From Buchananella sp. 14KM1171 (GTDB lineage Bacteria > Actinomycetota > Actinomycetes > Actinomycetales > Actinomycetaceae), in assembly GCF_041380365.1 (NCBI RefSeq), contig NZ_CP159981.1, positions 1,736,001 through 1,800,000 on the forward strand: 64,000 nucleotides of DNA, read 5' to 3'. Under the pieces are notes generated by a model that saw only the letters and a list, made by a program, of their open reading frames with translations, was not told the origin of the DNA and did not search any database. Shown in pieces: positions 40,997 through 52,232 of the stretch. Made by a program: the position numbers and the translations under genes. Numbering within the stretch: position 1 is the first letter of the stretch; the number at the start of each line of letters is the position of its first letter.

Positions 40997-42298
40997 ATGT
41001 CCTTCCATATAGATGCATCTAATTACTGTGATGAGTTGTCGGCCTTCGTTCAGGCCAGCCCCTCCAGCTACCACGCCGCCCAGCAGGTTGCGAGCGCGCT
41101 AGAGGCCGCCGGATTCGTGCGCCTGGTGGAGGAGGAGCCGTGGAAGGGAAGCGGCCTGCCCGCGCGCGGCCTGACTGTCCGCGACGGCGCCGTGATCGCC
41201 TGGATTCTCCCCGCCGAGGTCGGTGAGCGCACCGGTTTTCGCGTGGTCGGCTCCCACACGGACTCGCCCGCGCTGAAGCTCAAGCCCGCCGGGGCGCTGG
41301 ACCGCGAGGGCTACGGCATGGTCAACGCGGAGGTCTACGGCGGCCCCCTGCTGAACTCCTGGCTGGACCGGGAGGTGGGGCTGGCCGGCCGCCTGGTCAC
41401 CAAGGACGGCCGCTCCCACCTGGTGCGCACCGGGCCGATCGCACGCACCGCCCAGCTGGCCCCCCACCTGGATCGCTCCGTGGACCAGAACCTGCACCTG
41501 GACAAGCAGGGCCACATGCTGCCCATCTTCACGGTCGGCGTGGCCGGGCCGCGCCAGCTGGAGGAGCACCTGTGCGAGCTGGCCGGGATCGCGCCAGCCG
41601 AGCTGGGCGGATTCGACGTGCTCACCTACGCCACCGAGGTCCCGGCCCGCTTCGGGCTGAGCGGCGAGTTCTTCGCCTCCAGCCGCCTGGACAACCTCTC
41701 CTCCGTCTTCGCCTCCCTGAGCGCCTTCCTGGCCGCCGCGCGGGGAGAGAGCGGCGCGGCGCAGGGCGACGTGCTGGTGCTGGCCGCCTTCGACCACGAG
41801 GAGGTGGGCTCCGAGACGCGCTCGGGTGCCGCCGGCCCCTTCCTGGCCGACGTCCTGACCCGCCTGTCCGCCTGCTTCGGGTGGGACGACGCTGCCGCCC
41901 GCGCCGCCCTGTCCCGCTCGGCCTGCGTGAGCGCCGACGCCGGACACGCGGTGCACCCCAACTACGCGGGCATGCACGACCCTGGGGTGCGCCCCCTGCT
42001 CAACGGCGGTCCGCTGCTGAAGCTGAACGCCAACCAGCGCTACGCCAGCGACGCGCGCGGGACGGCACTGTGGCGCCGGGCCTGCGAGGCGGCCGGGGTG
42101 GAGAGCCAGGACTTCGTCTCCAACAACGCCGTGCCGTGCGGCTCCACCATCGGCCCGATCACCGCCACCCGCCTGGGCATGCTCACGGTGGACGTGGGCC
42201 AGCCGCTGCTGTCCATGCACTCGGCTCGCGAGATGGCGGGCGTGGAGGACGGGCCCGCGCTGGCGCGGGCGCTGGCGGCCTTCTGGGCCGGGGCGTAG
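40997..42298 (+). CDS. M18-family aminopeptidase
   Basis: 433 residues, the usual length for bacterial M18 (aspartyl aminopeptidase-like) enzymes. Metal-binding segments are GSHTDSPALKLKP, DNLSS (after ASSRL), FDHEEVGSETRSGA and SADAGHAVHPNY; the C-terminal His lies in LLSMHSAREM. It removes N-terminal residues, often acidic ones, from peptides in the cytosol. The ATG at 40997 lies 7 bp after CACAAT; an in-frame ATG at 40988 overlaps that hexamer and is therefore unlikely. It may process peptides imported by the Opp system at 45 kb. Confidence 0.92.
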   Translation: MSFHIDASNYCDELSAFVQASPSSYHAAQQVASALEAAGFVRLVEEEPWKGSGLPARGLTVRDGAVIAWILPAEVGERTGFRVVGSHTDSPALKLKPAGALDREGYGMVNAEVYGGPLLNSWLDREVGLAGRLVTKDGRSHLVRTGPIARTAQLAPHLDRSVDQNLHLDKQGHMLPIFTVGVAGPRQLEEHLCELAGIAPAELGGFDVLTYATEVPARFGLSGEFFASSRLDNLSSVFASLSAFLAAARGESGAAQGDVLVLAAFDHEEVGSETRSGAAGPFLADVLTRLSACFGWDDAAARAALSRSACVSADAGHAVHPNYAGMHDPGVRPLLNGGPLLKLNANQRYASDARGTALWRRACEAAGVESQDFVSNNAVPCGSTIGPITATRLGMLTVDVGQPLLSMHSAREMAGVEDGPALARALAAFWAGA

Positions 42299-42335
42299 GC
42301 GGCTAAGCCGCTTCCCGCCCCGGCCCGGCGGGAAC

Positions 42336-44597
<2,262 letters not shown>

Positions 44598-44766
44598 TTA
44601 GCGGAACCGGGGCACGCAATCCCCGCAAGCGCGGTGGCGAAAGGGGCAATGCGGCCGCGCTGGGGGCGGCGCGTTGGCGGACGGGGCCGGCGGGGCGTCG
44701 ACCACCCTGATTTTCCAAACTGTTTACGCGCAGACGGTGCGTCCCTTGCCGAGGGGTGGGACGGGG

Positions 44767-44796
44767 TTGACATTCACCCCCTTCGGAAAATAAGAA
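44767..44796 (+). promoter_or_regulatory. Candidate promoter of the peptide-transporter operon
   Basis: A consensus -35 TTGACA (44767-44772) is followed after 18 bp by TAAGAA (44791-44796). It would give a leader of about 250 nt. The leader contains the TGCATAATCATGCG palindrome and a hairpin CCCGGC...GCCGGG (44859-44894) with inner TTCCT/AGGA pairing. No gene is seen in 44547-45051. Confidence 0.5.
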
Positions 44797-44830
44797 AGGA
44801 GAAGGTTGTCAAAATCGGGTGTCGTGTGGG

Positions 44831-44844
44831 TGCATAATCATGCG
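44831..44844. promoter_or_regulatory. Palindromic site TGCATAATCATGCG, copy 1
   Basis: An imperfect dyad in the leader of the permease operon. A 13-of-14 match lies upstream of the binding-protein gene at 49989. It resembles ARG-box-like TGCAT-N4-ATGCA dyads. The shared site suggests common regulation of the two transcription units. Confidence 0.45.
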
Positions 44845-45051
44845 TCCCGCCCCGGTCAAAAGCCCGGCAAGTTCCTCGCAAGGACCCGCCGGGATGAGTC
44901 CAAACAAGTGGCGCGGTAAGGTTGCCCGAGCGTCGGGGCCTGACCCGTAGCTTTGTGTGTCCTTAGAGGAGTGGTGGCCAGCAAGCCGGCAGTCCTCGCG
45001 GGGCACGCATGTCTCGTACGGGAGCCGTCCCACTCTCAGGAAGTCCTGCAA

Positions 45052-46035
45052 ATGTTCTTTTACCTAGCCAGGCGGATCGTGAACTACGCGATCCTGCTGC
45101 TCATTGCCGTGACCTTGGCGTATTTCCTGGCGGCCAGCCAGCTGGAGCCCCGCTCCCTCTACGAGCTGCGCAACCCGCCGCTGGACCCAGTCTCAATCGA
45201 GACCTCGCTGCGGAACTACAACCTCAGCGACCAGGTGCCGATCTTCGAACGATTCGTCACCTGGGCCAGGGGCGTAGTGATGCACTGGGACTGGGGCAAG
45301 TCCCCCTTCGGTGGCTCCGTTAACGAGGAAATCGGACGACGCGTGTTCGTCTCCCTGCGCCTCGTGGTGCTCGGCGCCTTCCTCGGCATGGGCGTTGGCG
45401 TGGCGCTAGGCGCGTGGACGGCAACCCGCCAGTACAAGGTCTCAGACCGCGTGATCTCCATCATCTCGCTGATCATCATCTCCACCCCGGCGATGGTTAT
45501 CGCGATCCTCCTGCAGGTCCTGGCGGTGCGGTTCAACCAGACCTTCGACTCCCAGTTCTTCGAGTTCTCCGGCGAAACCGGCGAGATAGGTGACTACCCG
45601 GGTGCGGCGATCGTCGACCGACTCCAGCACCTGCTCCTGCCCACCATCTCCATGTCGCTGGGCGGTATCGCCAGCTACTCGCGCTACCAGCGCAACCTCA
45701 TGCTGGACACCCTGGGGGCCGACTACGTGCGCACGGCCCGCGCAAAGGGACTGCGCAAGGGAGTGGCCGTTCGCCGTCACGCCCTGCGTACCGCGCTCAT
45801 CCCGATGGGCACCTACTTCGCCTTCGCCATCACCTCCATGGTGCTGGGCGCCTCCATCACGGAGCGCGTCTACGCCTGGCACGGCATGGGCATCTACGGC
45901 GTTGAGTCCATCCAAAAGCACGACGTGCACGGCACGGTTGCCGTGGTGGCCTTCTCCGGCACCGCCACGCTGACCGGTGCCTTCCTCTCAGATGTGCTCG
46001 TGGCCATCATCGACCCGCGAGTCAGGGTGAGCTGA
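45052..46035 (+). CDS. oppB: Peptide ABC transporter permease (OppB/DppB type)
   Basis: 327 residues, about six membrane helices. The N-terminal helix and periplasmic loop (SLYELRNPPLDPVSIETSL) are typical of OppB-type permeases. The EAA loop that contacts the ATPase is GADYVRTARAKGLRKG. The ATG has AGGAAGTCCTGCAA upstream; the longer open frame has no homology. First gene of oppBC-DF, 1 bp before oppC. Confidence 0.93.
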   Translation: MFFYLARRIVNYAILLLIAVTLAYFLAASQLEPRSLYELRNPPLDPVSIETSLRNYNLSDQVPIFERFVTWARGVVMHWDWGKSPFGGSVNEEIGRRVFVSLRLVVLGAFLGMGVGVALGAWTATRQYKVSDRVISIISLIIISTPAMVIAILLQVLAVRFNQTFDSQFFEFSGETGEIGDYPGAAIVDRLQHLLLPTISMSLGGIASYSRYQRNLMLDTLGADYVRTARAKGLRKGVAVRRHALRTALIPMGTYFAFAITSMVLGASITERVYAWHGMGIYGVESIQKHDVHGTVAVVAFSGTATLTGAFLSDVLVAIIDPRVRVS

Positions 46036-46036
46036 A

Positions 46037-46990
46037 ATGACTGAAAAGAAGAGTGTGGTCGCCCAGGCTGCGGCCAAGAAGAAGGCCAGCAGCGGCAAGC
46101 AGGCCGACGCGAACTCCCCGGCGCGTCTGTCCCGCCGCGTAATCCTGTGGCGCCGATTCCGCCGCAACAAGACCGCCCTCGTGGGCGCCGTGGGCCTGGG
46201 CATCATCGTCATGATCGCCCTGTTCGCGCCCTACCTGTCCAAGTGGGACTACACCGTCCCGGACCAGACCGCCTTCCTCAAGCCCCCCAGCGCCCAGCAC
46301 TGGTTCGGCACCGACCCCGGCGGCTTCGACATGTTCGCCATGACCATCGAGGGCCTGCGCAAGTCGCTCCTCATCGGTTTCGCCGTCGCCGCCATCCAGA
46401 CCACCATCGCCGCGTTCGTGGGCGCCTCCGCCGCATACTTCGGCGGCTGGTTCGACCGCGTCACCCTCTGGGTGGTCGACCTGCTGCTGGTGATCCCCTC
46501 CTTCCTGATCATCGCCGTGCTGGCCCACTCCACCGGAAAGGCCAGCGGCAGCGTGTGGATGCTGATCCTGCTGCTCGGTGCCTTCGGCTGGATGCTCTCC
46601 TCCCGCGTGGTGCGCTCCCTGACCCTGTCCGTGCGCACCCTGGACTACGTGACGGCCGCCAAGTACATGTCCGTGCCCGCGTTCTCCATCATCACCAAGC
46701 ACATCCTGCCCAACATCTCCTCGCTGCTGATCATCGACGCCACCCTGGGCGTCGCCTCCGCAGTGCTGGCCGAGACCACGCTGTCCTACTTCGGCTTCGG
46801 CGTGCAGGCCCCGGAAGTGTCCCTCGGTACTCTGATCTCCTACGGACAGGCGCGTGCCACCACCCACCCGTGGCTCTTCATGCCGCCGGCCGCCGTCTTG
46901 ACGCTGGCCCTGGTGTGCGTGAACTTCGTTGGTGATGGTGTGCGTGACGCACTCGACCCGTCCTCTAAGTCTGCCGGAGGCAACGCATGA
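46037..46990 (+). CDS. oppC: Peptide ABC transporter permease (OppC/DppC type)
   Basis: 317 residues. A Lys/Ala-rich cytoplasmic N-terminus precedes LWRRFRRNKTALVGAVGL, the usual OppC_N entry helix, and HWFGTDPGGFDMFA. The EAA loop is LDYVTAAKYMSVPAFSIITKHILPN. It pairs with OppB to form the channel. The start lies 1 bp after the oppB stop and the end overlaps the ATPase gene by 4 bp (ATGA). Confidence 0.93.
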   Translation: MTEKKSVVAQAAAKKKASSGKQADANSPARLSRRVILWRRFRRNKTALVGAVGLGIIVMIALFAPYLSKWDYTVPDQTAFLKPPSAQHWFGTDPGGFDMFAMTIEGLRKSLLIGFAVAAIQTTIAAFVGASAAYFGGWFDRVTLWVVDLLLVIPSFLIIAVLAHSTGKASGSVWMLILLLGAFGWMLSSRVVRSLTLSVRTLDYVTAAKYMSVPAFSIITKHILPNISSLLIIDATLGVASAVLAETTLSYFGFGVQAPEVSLGTLISYGQARATTHPWLFMPPAAVLTLALVCVNFVGDGVRDALDPSSKSAGGNA

Positions 46991-49104
46991 GCAAGAAGGC
47001 CGCAACCATCTCTCGGCTGGAGCTGCCTACCCCCACCCCGGGGGTGCCGGTGCTCGAGATCAAGGACCTCAACGTCCGTTTCCCCTCCGAGGACGGCGTT
47101 GTTCACGCCGTCCGTGGCGTCAACCTGACCGTCAACCCCGGCGAGGTGCTGGGCATCGTAGGTGAGTCCGGCTCCGGTAAGTCCGTCACCTCCATGTCCG
47201 TCATGGGCCTGCTGGACGAGACCGCGCAGGTCTCCGGCTCCGTCAAGCTGCACGGCACCGAGCTACTGGGCCGCAGCGACAACTACCTCTCCCACGTGCG
47301 CGGCGCCCAGATGGGCATGATCTTCCAGGACCCGCTCTCCGCGCTCACCCCGGTCTACACCGTCGGTGACCAGATCGTGGAGGCCCTGAAGGTCCACCAG
47401 GAGATCAGCGACAAGGACGCCTGGAAGCGAGCCGTAGAGCTGCTGGACCTGGTTGGCATCCCCAACCCCGACGTGCGTGCCAAGGCCTTCCCGCACGAGT
47501 TCTCCGGCGGTATGCGCCAGCGCGCCGTCATCGCCATCGCGATCGCCAACAACCCGTCGCTGATCATCGCCGACGAGCCCACCACCGCACTGGACGTGAC
47601 CATCCAGGCGCAGATCCTGGACGTGCTGCGCACCGCCCAGCGGGAGACCGGTGCGGCGATCATCATGATCACCCACGACCTGGGTGTCGTGGCCGGCATC
47701 GCCGACCGTGTGGCCGTCATGTACGCGGGCCGCGTGGTGGAAACCGGCGACGTGGGCGACGTGTTCTACCGCTCCCAGATGCCCTACACCATCGGTCTGC
47801 TGGGCTCCCTGCCCCGCCTGGACGGCAACAAGGAAGTCCTCACCCCGGTCGAGGGCAACCCGCCCTCGCTGCTGGCTCTTCCCCCGGGCTGCCCGTTTGC
47901 CGCGCGCTGCCCGATGTCCACCGACGAGTGCCTGACCGAGGAGCCCGAGCTGACGCCGGCGCTGGGCCGCGAGGGCCACGCCGTGGCCTGTAGGCGCGCC
48001 AAGGAGATCGGCGACAACTCGCTGACCTACACCGACATCTACCCCGTGCCGGAGATCCCGGAGTCGGAGATCGAGCACGTGCCGCGCGAGGAGCGCGAAA
48101 CGGTGCTGAAGGTGGAGGGGCTGAAGAAGCACTTCCCGCTCATGAAGGGGGCCGTGTTCAAGCGCCGCGTGGGTACCGTGCACGCCGTGGACGGGCTTTC
48201 GTTCGACGTTCGCACCGGCGAGACCCTGGCCTTGGTGGGCGAGTCCGGCTGTGGCAAGACGACCACCCTGCTGGAGATCCTCAACCTCACCAAGGTCCAA
48301 GAGGGCACCGTGGTGGTGTTGGGACGCGACACCGCCAACGTGTCCCGCTCCGAGCGCCGCGTGGTGCGCCGCGACGTGCAGGTGGTGTTCCAGGACCCGA
48401 TGGCGTCCCTGGACCCGCGCATGCCTATCTTCGACATCATCGCCGAGCCCATGCGCTACAACGGCGTGCCCAAGGAGAAGATCGAGTCGCGCGTCAAGGA
48501 GCTGATGGAGCTGGTGGGCCTGGAGGCCAGCCACGTCAACCGCTACCCGCGTAATTTCTCCGGTGGTCAGCGTCAGCGCATCGGTATCGCGCGCGCCCTG
48601 GCGCTCGAGCCGCGCCTGCTGATCCTGGACGAGCCGGTCTCCGCCCTGGACGTCTCCATCCAGGCCGGTGTGATCAACCTGCTCGAAGAGCTGAAGTCCA
48701 AGATGGGCTTGTCCTACCTGTTCGTCAGCCACGACCTGTCCGTGATCCGCCACGTCAGCGACCGCGTCGCGGTCATGTACCTGGGCCGGATCGTGGAGAT
48801 CGGCGACGTCAACTCCGTGTTCGACGCCCCCACCCACCCCTACACGCAGGCACTGCTCTCCGCCATTCCGCTCCCGGACCCGGAGAAGGAGCGCTCGCGT
48901 GAGCGGATCGTGCTGAAGGGCGACCTGCCCTCCCCGGCCAACCCGCCCTCGGGCTGCCGCTTCCGCACCCGCTGCCAGAAGTTCCTCATGCTGGGCGAGG
49001 AGGAGCGCAAGGCGTGCCTCGGCTCCATGCCGGACCTGAGCCAGCAGGCGGAAGCAGACCACCAGACGGCCTGCCACTACCCGGAGGTTGTCTCCGTCAT
49101 CTAG
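46987..49104 (+). CDS. oppDF: Peptide ABC transporter ATPase, fused OppD-OppF
   Basis: 705 residues with two complete nucleotide-binding domains in one chain. The first has GESGSGKS, FSGGMRQR and IIADEPTTALD. The second has GESGCGKT, FSGGQRQR and LILDEPVSALD. Each domain ends in the oligopeptide-type extension with clustered cysteines (PPGCPFAARCPM; PPSGCRFRTRCQKF). Most genomes have OppD and OppF as separate genes; fusion is common in actinobacteria. Cotranscribed with oppBC; a strong terminator follows. Confidence 0.95.
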   Translation: MSKKAATISRLELPTPTPGVPVLEIKDLNVRFPSEDGVVHAVRGVNLTVNPGEVLGIVGESGSGKSVTSMSVMGLLDETAQVSGSVKLHGTELLGRSDNYLSHVRGAQMGMIFQDPLSALTPVYTVGDQIVEALKVHQEISDKDAWKRAVELLDLVGIPNPDVRAKAFPHEFSGGMRQRAVIAIAIANNPSLIIADEPTTALDVTIQAQILDVLRTAQRETGAAIIMITHDLGVVAGIADRVAVMYAGRVVETGDVGDVFYRSQMPYTIGLLGSLPRLDGNKEVLTPVEGNPPSLLALPPGCPFAARCPMSTDECLTEEPELTPALGREGHAVACRRAKEIGDNSLTYTDIYPVPEIPESEIEHVPREERETVLKVEGLKKHFPLMKGAVFKRRVGTVHAVDGLSFDVRTGETLALVGESGCGKTTTLLEILNLTKVQEGTVVVLGRDTANVSRSERRVVRRDVQVVFQDPMASLDPRMPIFDIIAEPMRYNGVPKEKIESRVKELMELVGLEASHVNRYPRNFSGGQRQRIGIARALALEPRLLILDEPVSALDVSIQAGVINLLEELKSKMGLSYLFVSHDLSVIRHVSDRVAVMYLGRIVEIGDVNSVFDAPTHPYTQALLSAIPLPDPEKERSRERIVLKGDLPSPANPPSGCRFRTRCQKFLMLGEEERKACLGSMPDLSQQAEADHQTACHYPEVVSVI

Positions 49105-49123
49105 GTCCCTGATGGGAAAGCTC

Positions 49124-49159
49124 GGCGGGGCGGGGGAGAAGATCCCCCGCCCCGCCTTT
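49124..49159 (+). terminator. Hairpin terminator after oppDF
   Basis: A perfect 14-bp stem (49124-49137 with 49143-49156), loop GAAGA, is followed by TTTGTG. It separates the permease/ATPase operon from the repeat region. Confidence 0.88.
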
Positions 49160-49202
49160 GTGCGCGCGCGGGTGTGCGGACGCTGGTGTGGGGGTGGGGC
49201 GT

Positions 49203-49753
49203 GGGCTGGTGCTTGGGTTGTTGAAACTCGACGTTTGGCTCTTCAACTCGACGTTTGGCTCTTCAACTCGACGTTTCGGGTCAGGCGAACGTCGAGATTC
49301 GCTGCCTTTCGTCGAGTTGAAGCCGCAAACGTCGAGATTGGCCATGCTTCGTTGGGGTGAGATGCAGGGGGCTGGGCCGCTTGGCGTTGTTCGGGCCCCA
49401 ACCGGCCGACATTGAGGCTCGGGCGTGGACCGGGCGTGGCTGCGGAGGGTGCAGTGGTGTGGCTGGGGGAGCGTGGCGGCGGGGGCTGGTGCTTGGGTTG
49501 TTGAAACTCGACGTTTGGCTCTTCAACTCGACGTTGAGGTGTTCAACTCGACGTTCCAGGCCAGGCAAACGTCTAGATTCACCTCCCTTCGTCGAGTTGA
49601 AGCCGCAAACGTCGAGATTGGCCGTGCTTTGTTGGGGTGAGATGCAGGGTGTTGGGCCGCTTGGCGTTGTTCGGGCCCCAACCGGCCGGCATTGAGGCTC
49701 GGGCGTGGACCGGTCGTGGCTGCGGAGGGTGCAGTGGTGTGGCTGGGGGAGCG
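49203..49753. repeat. Tandem duplication of a palindromic ~20-nt module array
   Basis: Two 271-bp copies (49203-49473 and 49483-49753) lie 280 bp apart. Each starts with three direct modules containing AACTCGACGTT (for example TTCAACTCGACGTTTGGCTC). Then come three inverted modules (AACGTCGAGATT, CGTCGAGTTGAAG, AAACGTCGAGATTGGCC). A conserved ~130-bp tail follows (GAGATGCAGG...GGTGCAGTGGTGTGGCTGGG, split). Modules are spaced 20-21 bp. Each array could fold into a ~125-nt imperfect hairpin. Confidence 0.85.
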
Positions 49754-49988
49754 CGGCGCATTGGCGTGGGGGTGTGGACTGGCCTTGGTGGCGCGTTGGC
49801 GTGCAGGTGTCGGTGGAGGGCTTGCTGTTGGTGCGGCGTTGACCTCCTCCCGTCTTTCTCAGCATCTGGGACACGCCTTGCGGTGTGACGTAGATAGCAG
49901 TCCTTCAGTGGGGTGGTGGCGGGTGAGCAGTGGCGCGTGCGCCGCGCGGGTGTGGCGCCCGAAACTCCGCCCGAAACTGACCCGTATG

Positions 49989-50002
49989 TGCATAAACATG
50001 CG
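49989..50002. promoter_or_regulatory. Palindromic site TGCATAAACATGCG, copy 2
   Basis: It matches the site in the oppBC-DF leader at 13 of 14 bases and lies about 165 bp before oppA. A candidate shared operator for the transporter. Confidence 0.45.
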
Positions 50003-50164
50003 GAACGCTTCACAAGTTCCCGCCCTTCGTGACCCCGGACGAAGGTCACGGTTTGGAATCTTTATGCACCCGCGTCTTAGCAAACGAGAACTGATGTGGT
50101 TGGCTTTGCCTTACGTACGCGCAGCGTCGCTGCGTAGTCCCAAAAAACGAAGGAGAAGCAACAC

Positions 50165-51838
50165 ATGCGACTCAACAAGGGCGTATTTGCTCTCGCGGCC
50201 GCCGGTGCCCTGCTGCTGGCCGGCTGCTCCGGCAGCACCGAGGGTGGCGCTGCGGGGTCTGAGGGCCACCCGGCTTCCAACATCAACCCCAAGGAAGCTT
50301 CCGAGCTCAAGGATGGCGGCACCCTGCGCATGGCCATCGCTGCTGACGTTGAGCAGTGGAACCGCGCTCACCTGAACGGCAACACCGGCGACGTGGGCGA
50401 TCTGATCGACCCCGTTCTGCCGCAGAACTTCACCGTGACCGACGCCGGTGTGTTCACCCCGAACCCGACCTTCCTTGAGTCCGCTGAGGCTGCTGACAAG
50501 GACGGCAAGACCGTCGTCACCCTGAAGCTGAACCCGAAGGCCATCTGGAACGACGGCACCCCGATCACGGTTGCCGACTACGTCGCCACCTGGAAGGCCT
50601 CCAACGGCTCCAACCCGGAGTTCGTGGTCCCCTCCACCGACGGCTTTGACCAGATCGAGTCCATCGAGCAGGGCGCCAACGAGTTCGAGGTCGTGGCCAC
50701 CTTCGCCGCCGCCTACCCGGACTGGCAGGCCCCGTTCTCCCAGGTGCAGCACCGCGACGCGGTTGCCAACCCGCAGGTCTTCAACGAGGCCCAGATCTCT
50801 GAGCCCAACCTCAACTGGCACACCGGTGCCTTCGTGATCACCAAGATCGACAAGGGCGCCAAGACCGTTGAGTACGGCCGCAACCCGAAGTGGTGGGGCG
50901 AGCCGGCCAAGCTGGACTCCATGGTCATCAAGGTCGTCCCGGGCGAGGGCCAGGGCAACGCCTTCGCCAACAAGGAGCTCGACGTGGCCCAGGCCATCGA
51001 CTCCTCCCAGTACGAACTGCTTAAGGGCCGCGCCGACGCTGACCTGCGTGGTGCGCTGTCCCCGCAGTGGCGTCACTTCACCTTCAACTCCAAGGCCGGC
51101 CTGCTGCAGGACGTCGAGCTGCGCCGCGCCATCGTCAAGGGCATCAACCGCGCCGCCATCGCCGAGTCCGACCTGGCTGGTCTGCCGGTGAAGCCCGAGA
51201 CCCTGATGCTGAACAACCACTTCTTCATGCCGGGCCAGGAGGGCTACCAGGACAACGCTGGTGAGTACGCCTTCAACCAGGAGAAGGCCAAGGCCGACCT
51301 CGAGGAGCTGGGCTGGAAGCCGGGCGCCGACGGCATCCGCGAGAAGGACGGCAAGCGCCTGACCATCAAGTACGCCATGATGACCGGTGTCTTCACCTCC
51401 GAGAACGAGGGCAAGCTGCTGCAGGCCCAGATGAAGGAGATCGGTGTCGAGATCGAGCTCGTTCCGATCGACCCGGCCACCTTCTCCACCACCCTGTCCA
51501 GCGGTGCGTTCGAGATCATCGCGTTCACCTGGATCGGCACCCCGTTCCCGATGAACAACATCAACCAGATCTACGGCAACGGTGGCTCCAACTACGCTCA
51601 GATCGACGACCCGGAGATCATCGAGAAGGCCAACATCATCTCCACCACCCTCGACAAGGCCGAGCGCATCAAGCTCACCAACGAGGTTGACCAGAAGATC
51701 TGGGACAACGTCCACACCCTGCCGATCTACAACCGCGTGCTGTTCGTGGGTGTCCCGAAGGACCTGGCCAACTACGGCTCCTTCGGTATCTCCTCCAACA
51801 CGCCCGAGGTTCGCGGCTACGTGGCTGACGCCAAGTGA
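50165..51838 (+). CDS. oppA: Peptide-binding lipoprotein of the ABC transporter (SBP family 5)
   Basis: 557 residues. The signal peptide ends in LLLAGC (lipobox, Cys21), so the protein is anchored outside the membrane. The family 5 fold is marked by GGTLRMAIAADVEQWN, KAIWNDGTPITVADYVATW, ELRRAIVKGINRAAIAE and KADLEELGWKPGADGI. It delivers peptides to OppBC. AAGGAG lies before the ATG. Codon use is very biased, pointing to high expression, and a separate promoter with a strong terminator allows more OppA than permease. Exact substrate unknown. Confidence 0.94.
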   Translation: MRLNKGVFALAAAGALLLAGCSGSTEGGAAGSEGHPASNINPKEASELKDGGTLRMAIAADVEQWNRAHLNGNTGDVGDLIDPVLPQNFTVTDAGVFTPNPTFLESAEAADKDGKTVVTLKLNPKAIWNDGTPITVADYVATWKASNGSNPEFVVPSTDGFDQIESIEQGANEFEVVATFAAAYPDWQAPFSQVQHRDAVANPQVFNEAQISEPNLNWHTGAFVITKIDKGAKTVEYGRNPKWWGEPAKLDSMVIKVVPGEGQGNAFANKELDVAQAIDSSQYELLKGRADADLRGALSPQWRHFTFNSKAGLLQDVELRRAIVKGINRAAIAESDLAGLPVKPETLMLNNHFFMPGQEGYQDNAGEYAFNQEKAKADLEELGWKPGADGIREKDGKRLTIKYAMMTGVFTSENEGKLLQAQMKEIGVEIELVPIDPATFSTTLSSGAFEIIAFTWIGTPFPMNNINQIYGNGGSNYAQIDDPEIIEKANIISTTLDKAERIKLTNEVDQKIWDNVHTLPIYNRVLFVGVPKDLANYGSFGISSNTPEVRGYVADAK

Positions 51839-51917
51839 TCTAGCCAGCGCAAGCTGAGCCATGATCTAGGCGAAAGGGAAGTGCCCGGTAGGTCCGGGTG
51901 ATCCCGCAGCCTGAGCG

Positions 51918-51958
51918 GCGCGGGGGATGAAGCAAACACGCTTCATCCCCCGCGCTTT
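51918..51958 (+). terminator. Hairpin terminator after oppA
   Basis: A perfect 16-bp stem (51918-51933 with 51940-51955), loop AAACAC, is followed by TTTGCTG. Confidence 0.88.
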
Positions 51959-51988
51959 GCTGTGTCCTGGAGAAGCTGGGGCGGCCCA

Positions 51989-52186
51989 CCCACACCCGGG
52001 GTGGGCCCCGGCCCGGCGGCCCCGATCTACGACGAAACCGGGCGTCCCTCCCACACCCGGGGTGGGCAGTTCAGCGGGTTCTACGCGGGGCCCGGCGGGG
52101 TCGGGTCAGCCCACACCCGGGGTGGGCAGTTCAGCGGGTTCTACGCGGGGCCCGGCGGGGTCGGGTCAGCCCACACCCGGGGTGGG
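51989..52186. repeat. 60-bp tandem repeat with CCCACACCCGGGGTGGG core
   Basis: The 17-base core CCCACACCCGGGGTGGG (51989 start) recurs at 52050, 52110 and 52170. The 60-bp units starting at 52050 and 52110 are identical over their whole length; the first unit differs outside the core and the last is partial. The core is a near-palindrome. The repeats lie between the oppA terminator and the next gene, in its upstream region. Confidence 0.9.
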
Positions 52187-52232
52187 CAGGCTCACCACGG
52201 CACGCGGCGGCGGGCGTGGGAGAATTACAGGC

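Larger units (their letters stand above)
49160..50164. other. 1-kb non-coding region between oppDF and oppA
   Basis: No gene is supported: open frames run in several frames on both strands because the repeats lack stops. It holds a tandem 271-bp duplication with palindromic ~20-nt modules (49203-49753), a G/T-rich stretch to about 49860, and then the oppA promoter region with TGCATAAACATGCG. Confidence 0.6.

Noticed and set aside
49158-49695. Overlapping open frames with repeated LKLDVWLFNSTF-type peptides between oppDF and oppA
   Set aside because: They exist in several frames on both strands because of the duplicated palindromic modules. No ribosome site and no recognisable protein; treated as non-coding repeats.
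51989-52186. The 60-bp repeats as a CRISPR array
   Set aside because: The sequences between cores are identical in two units instead of unique, and the core is only 17 bp.
51927-52232. N-terminal extension of the 52233 gene through the 60-bp tandem repeats
   Set aside because: The frame stays open only because the period is a multiple of three. The peptide is Pro/Gly repeats without homology, begins inside the oppA terminator, and a good leaderless start exists at 52233.
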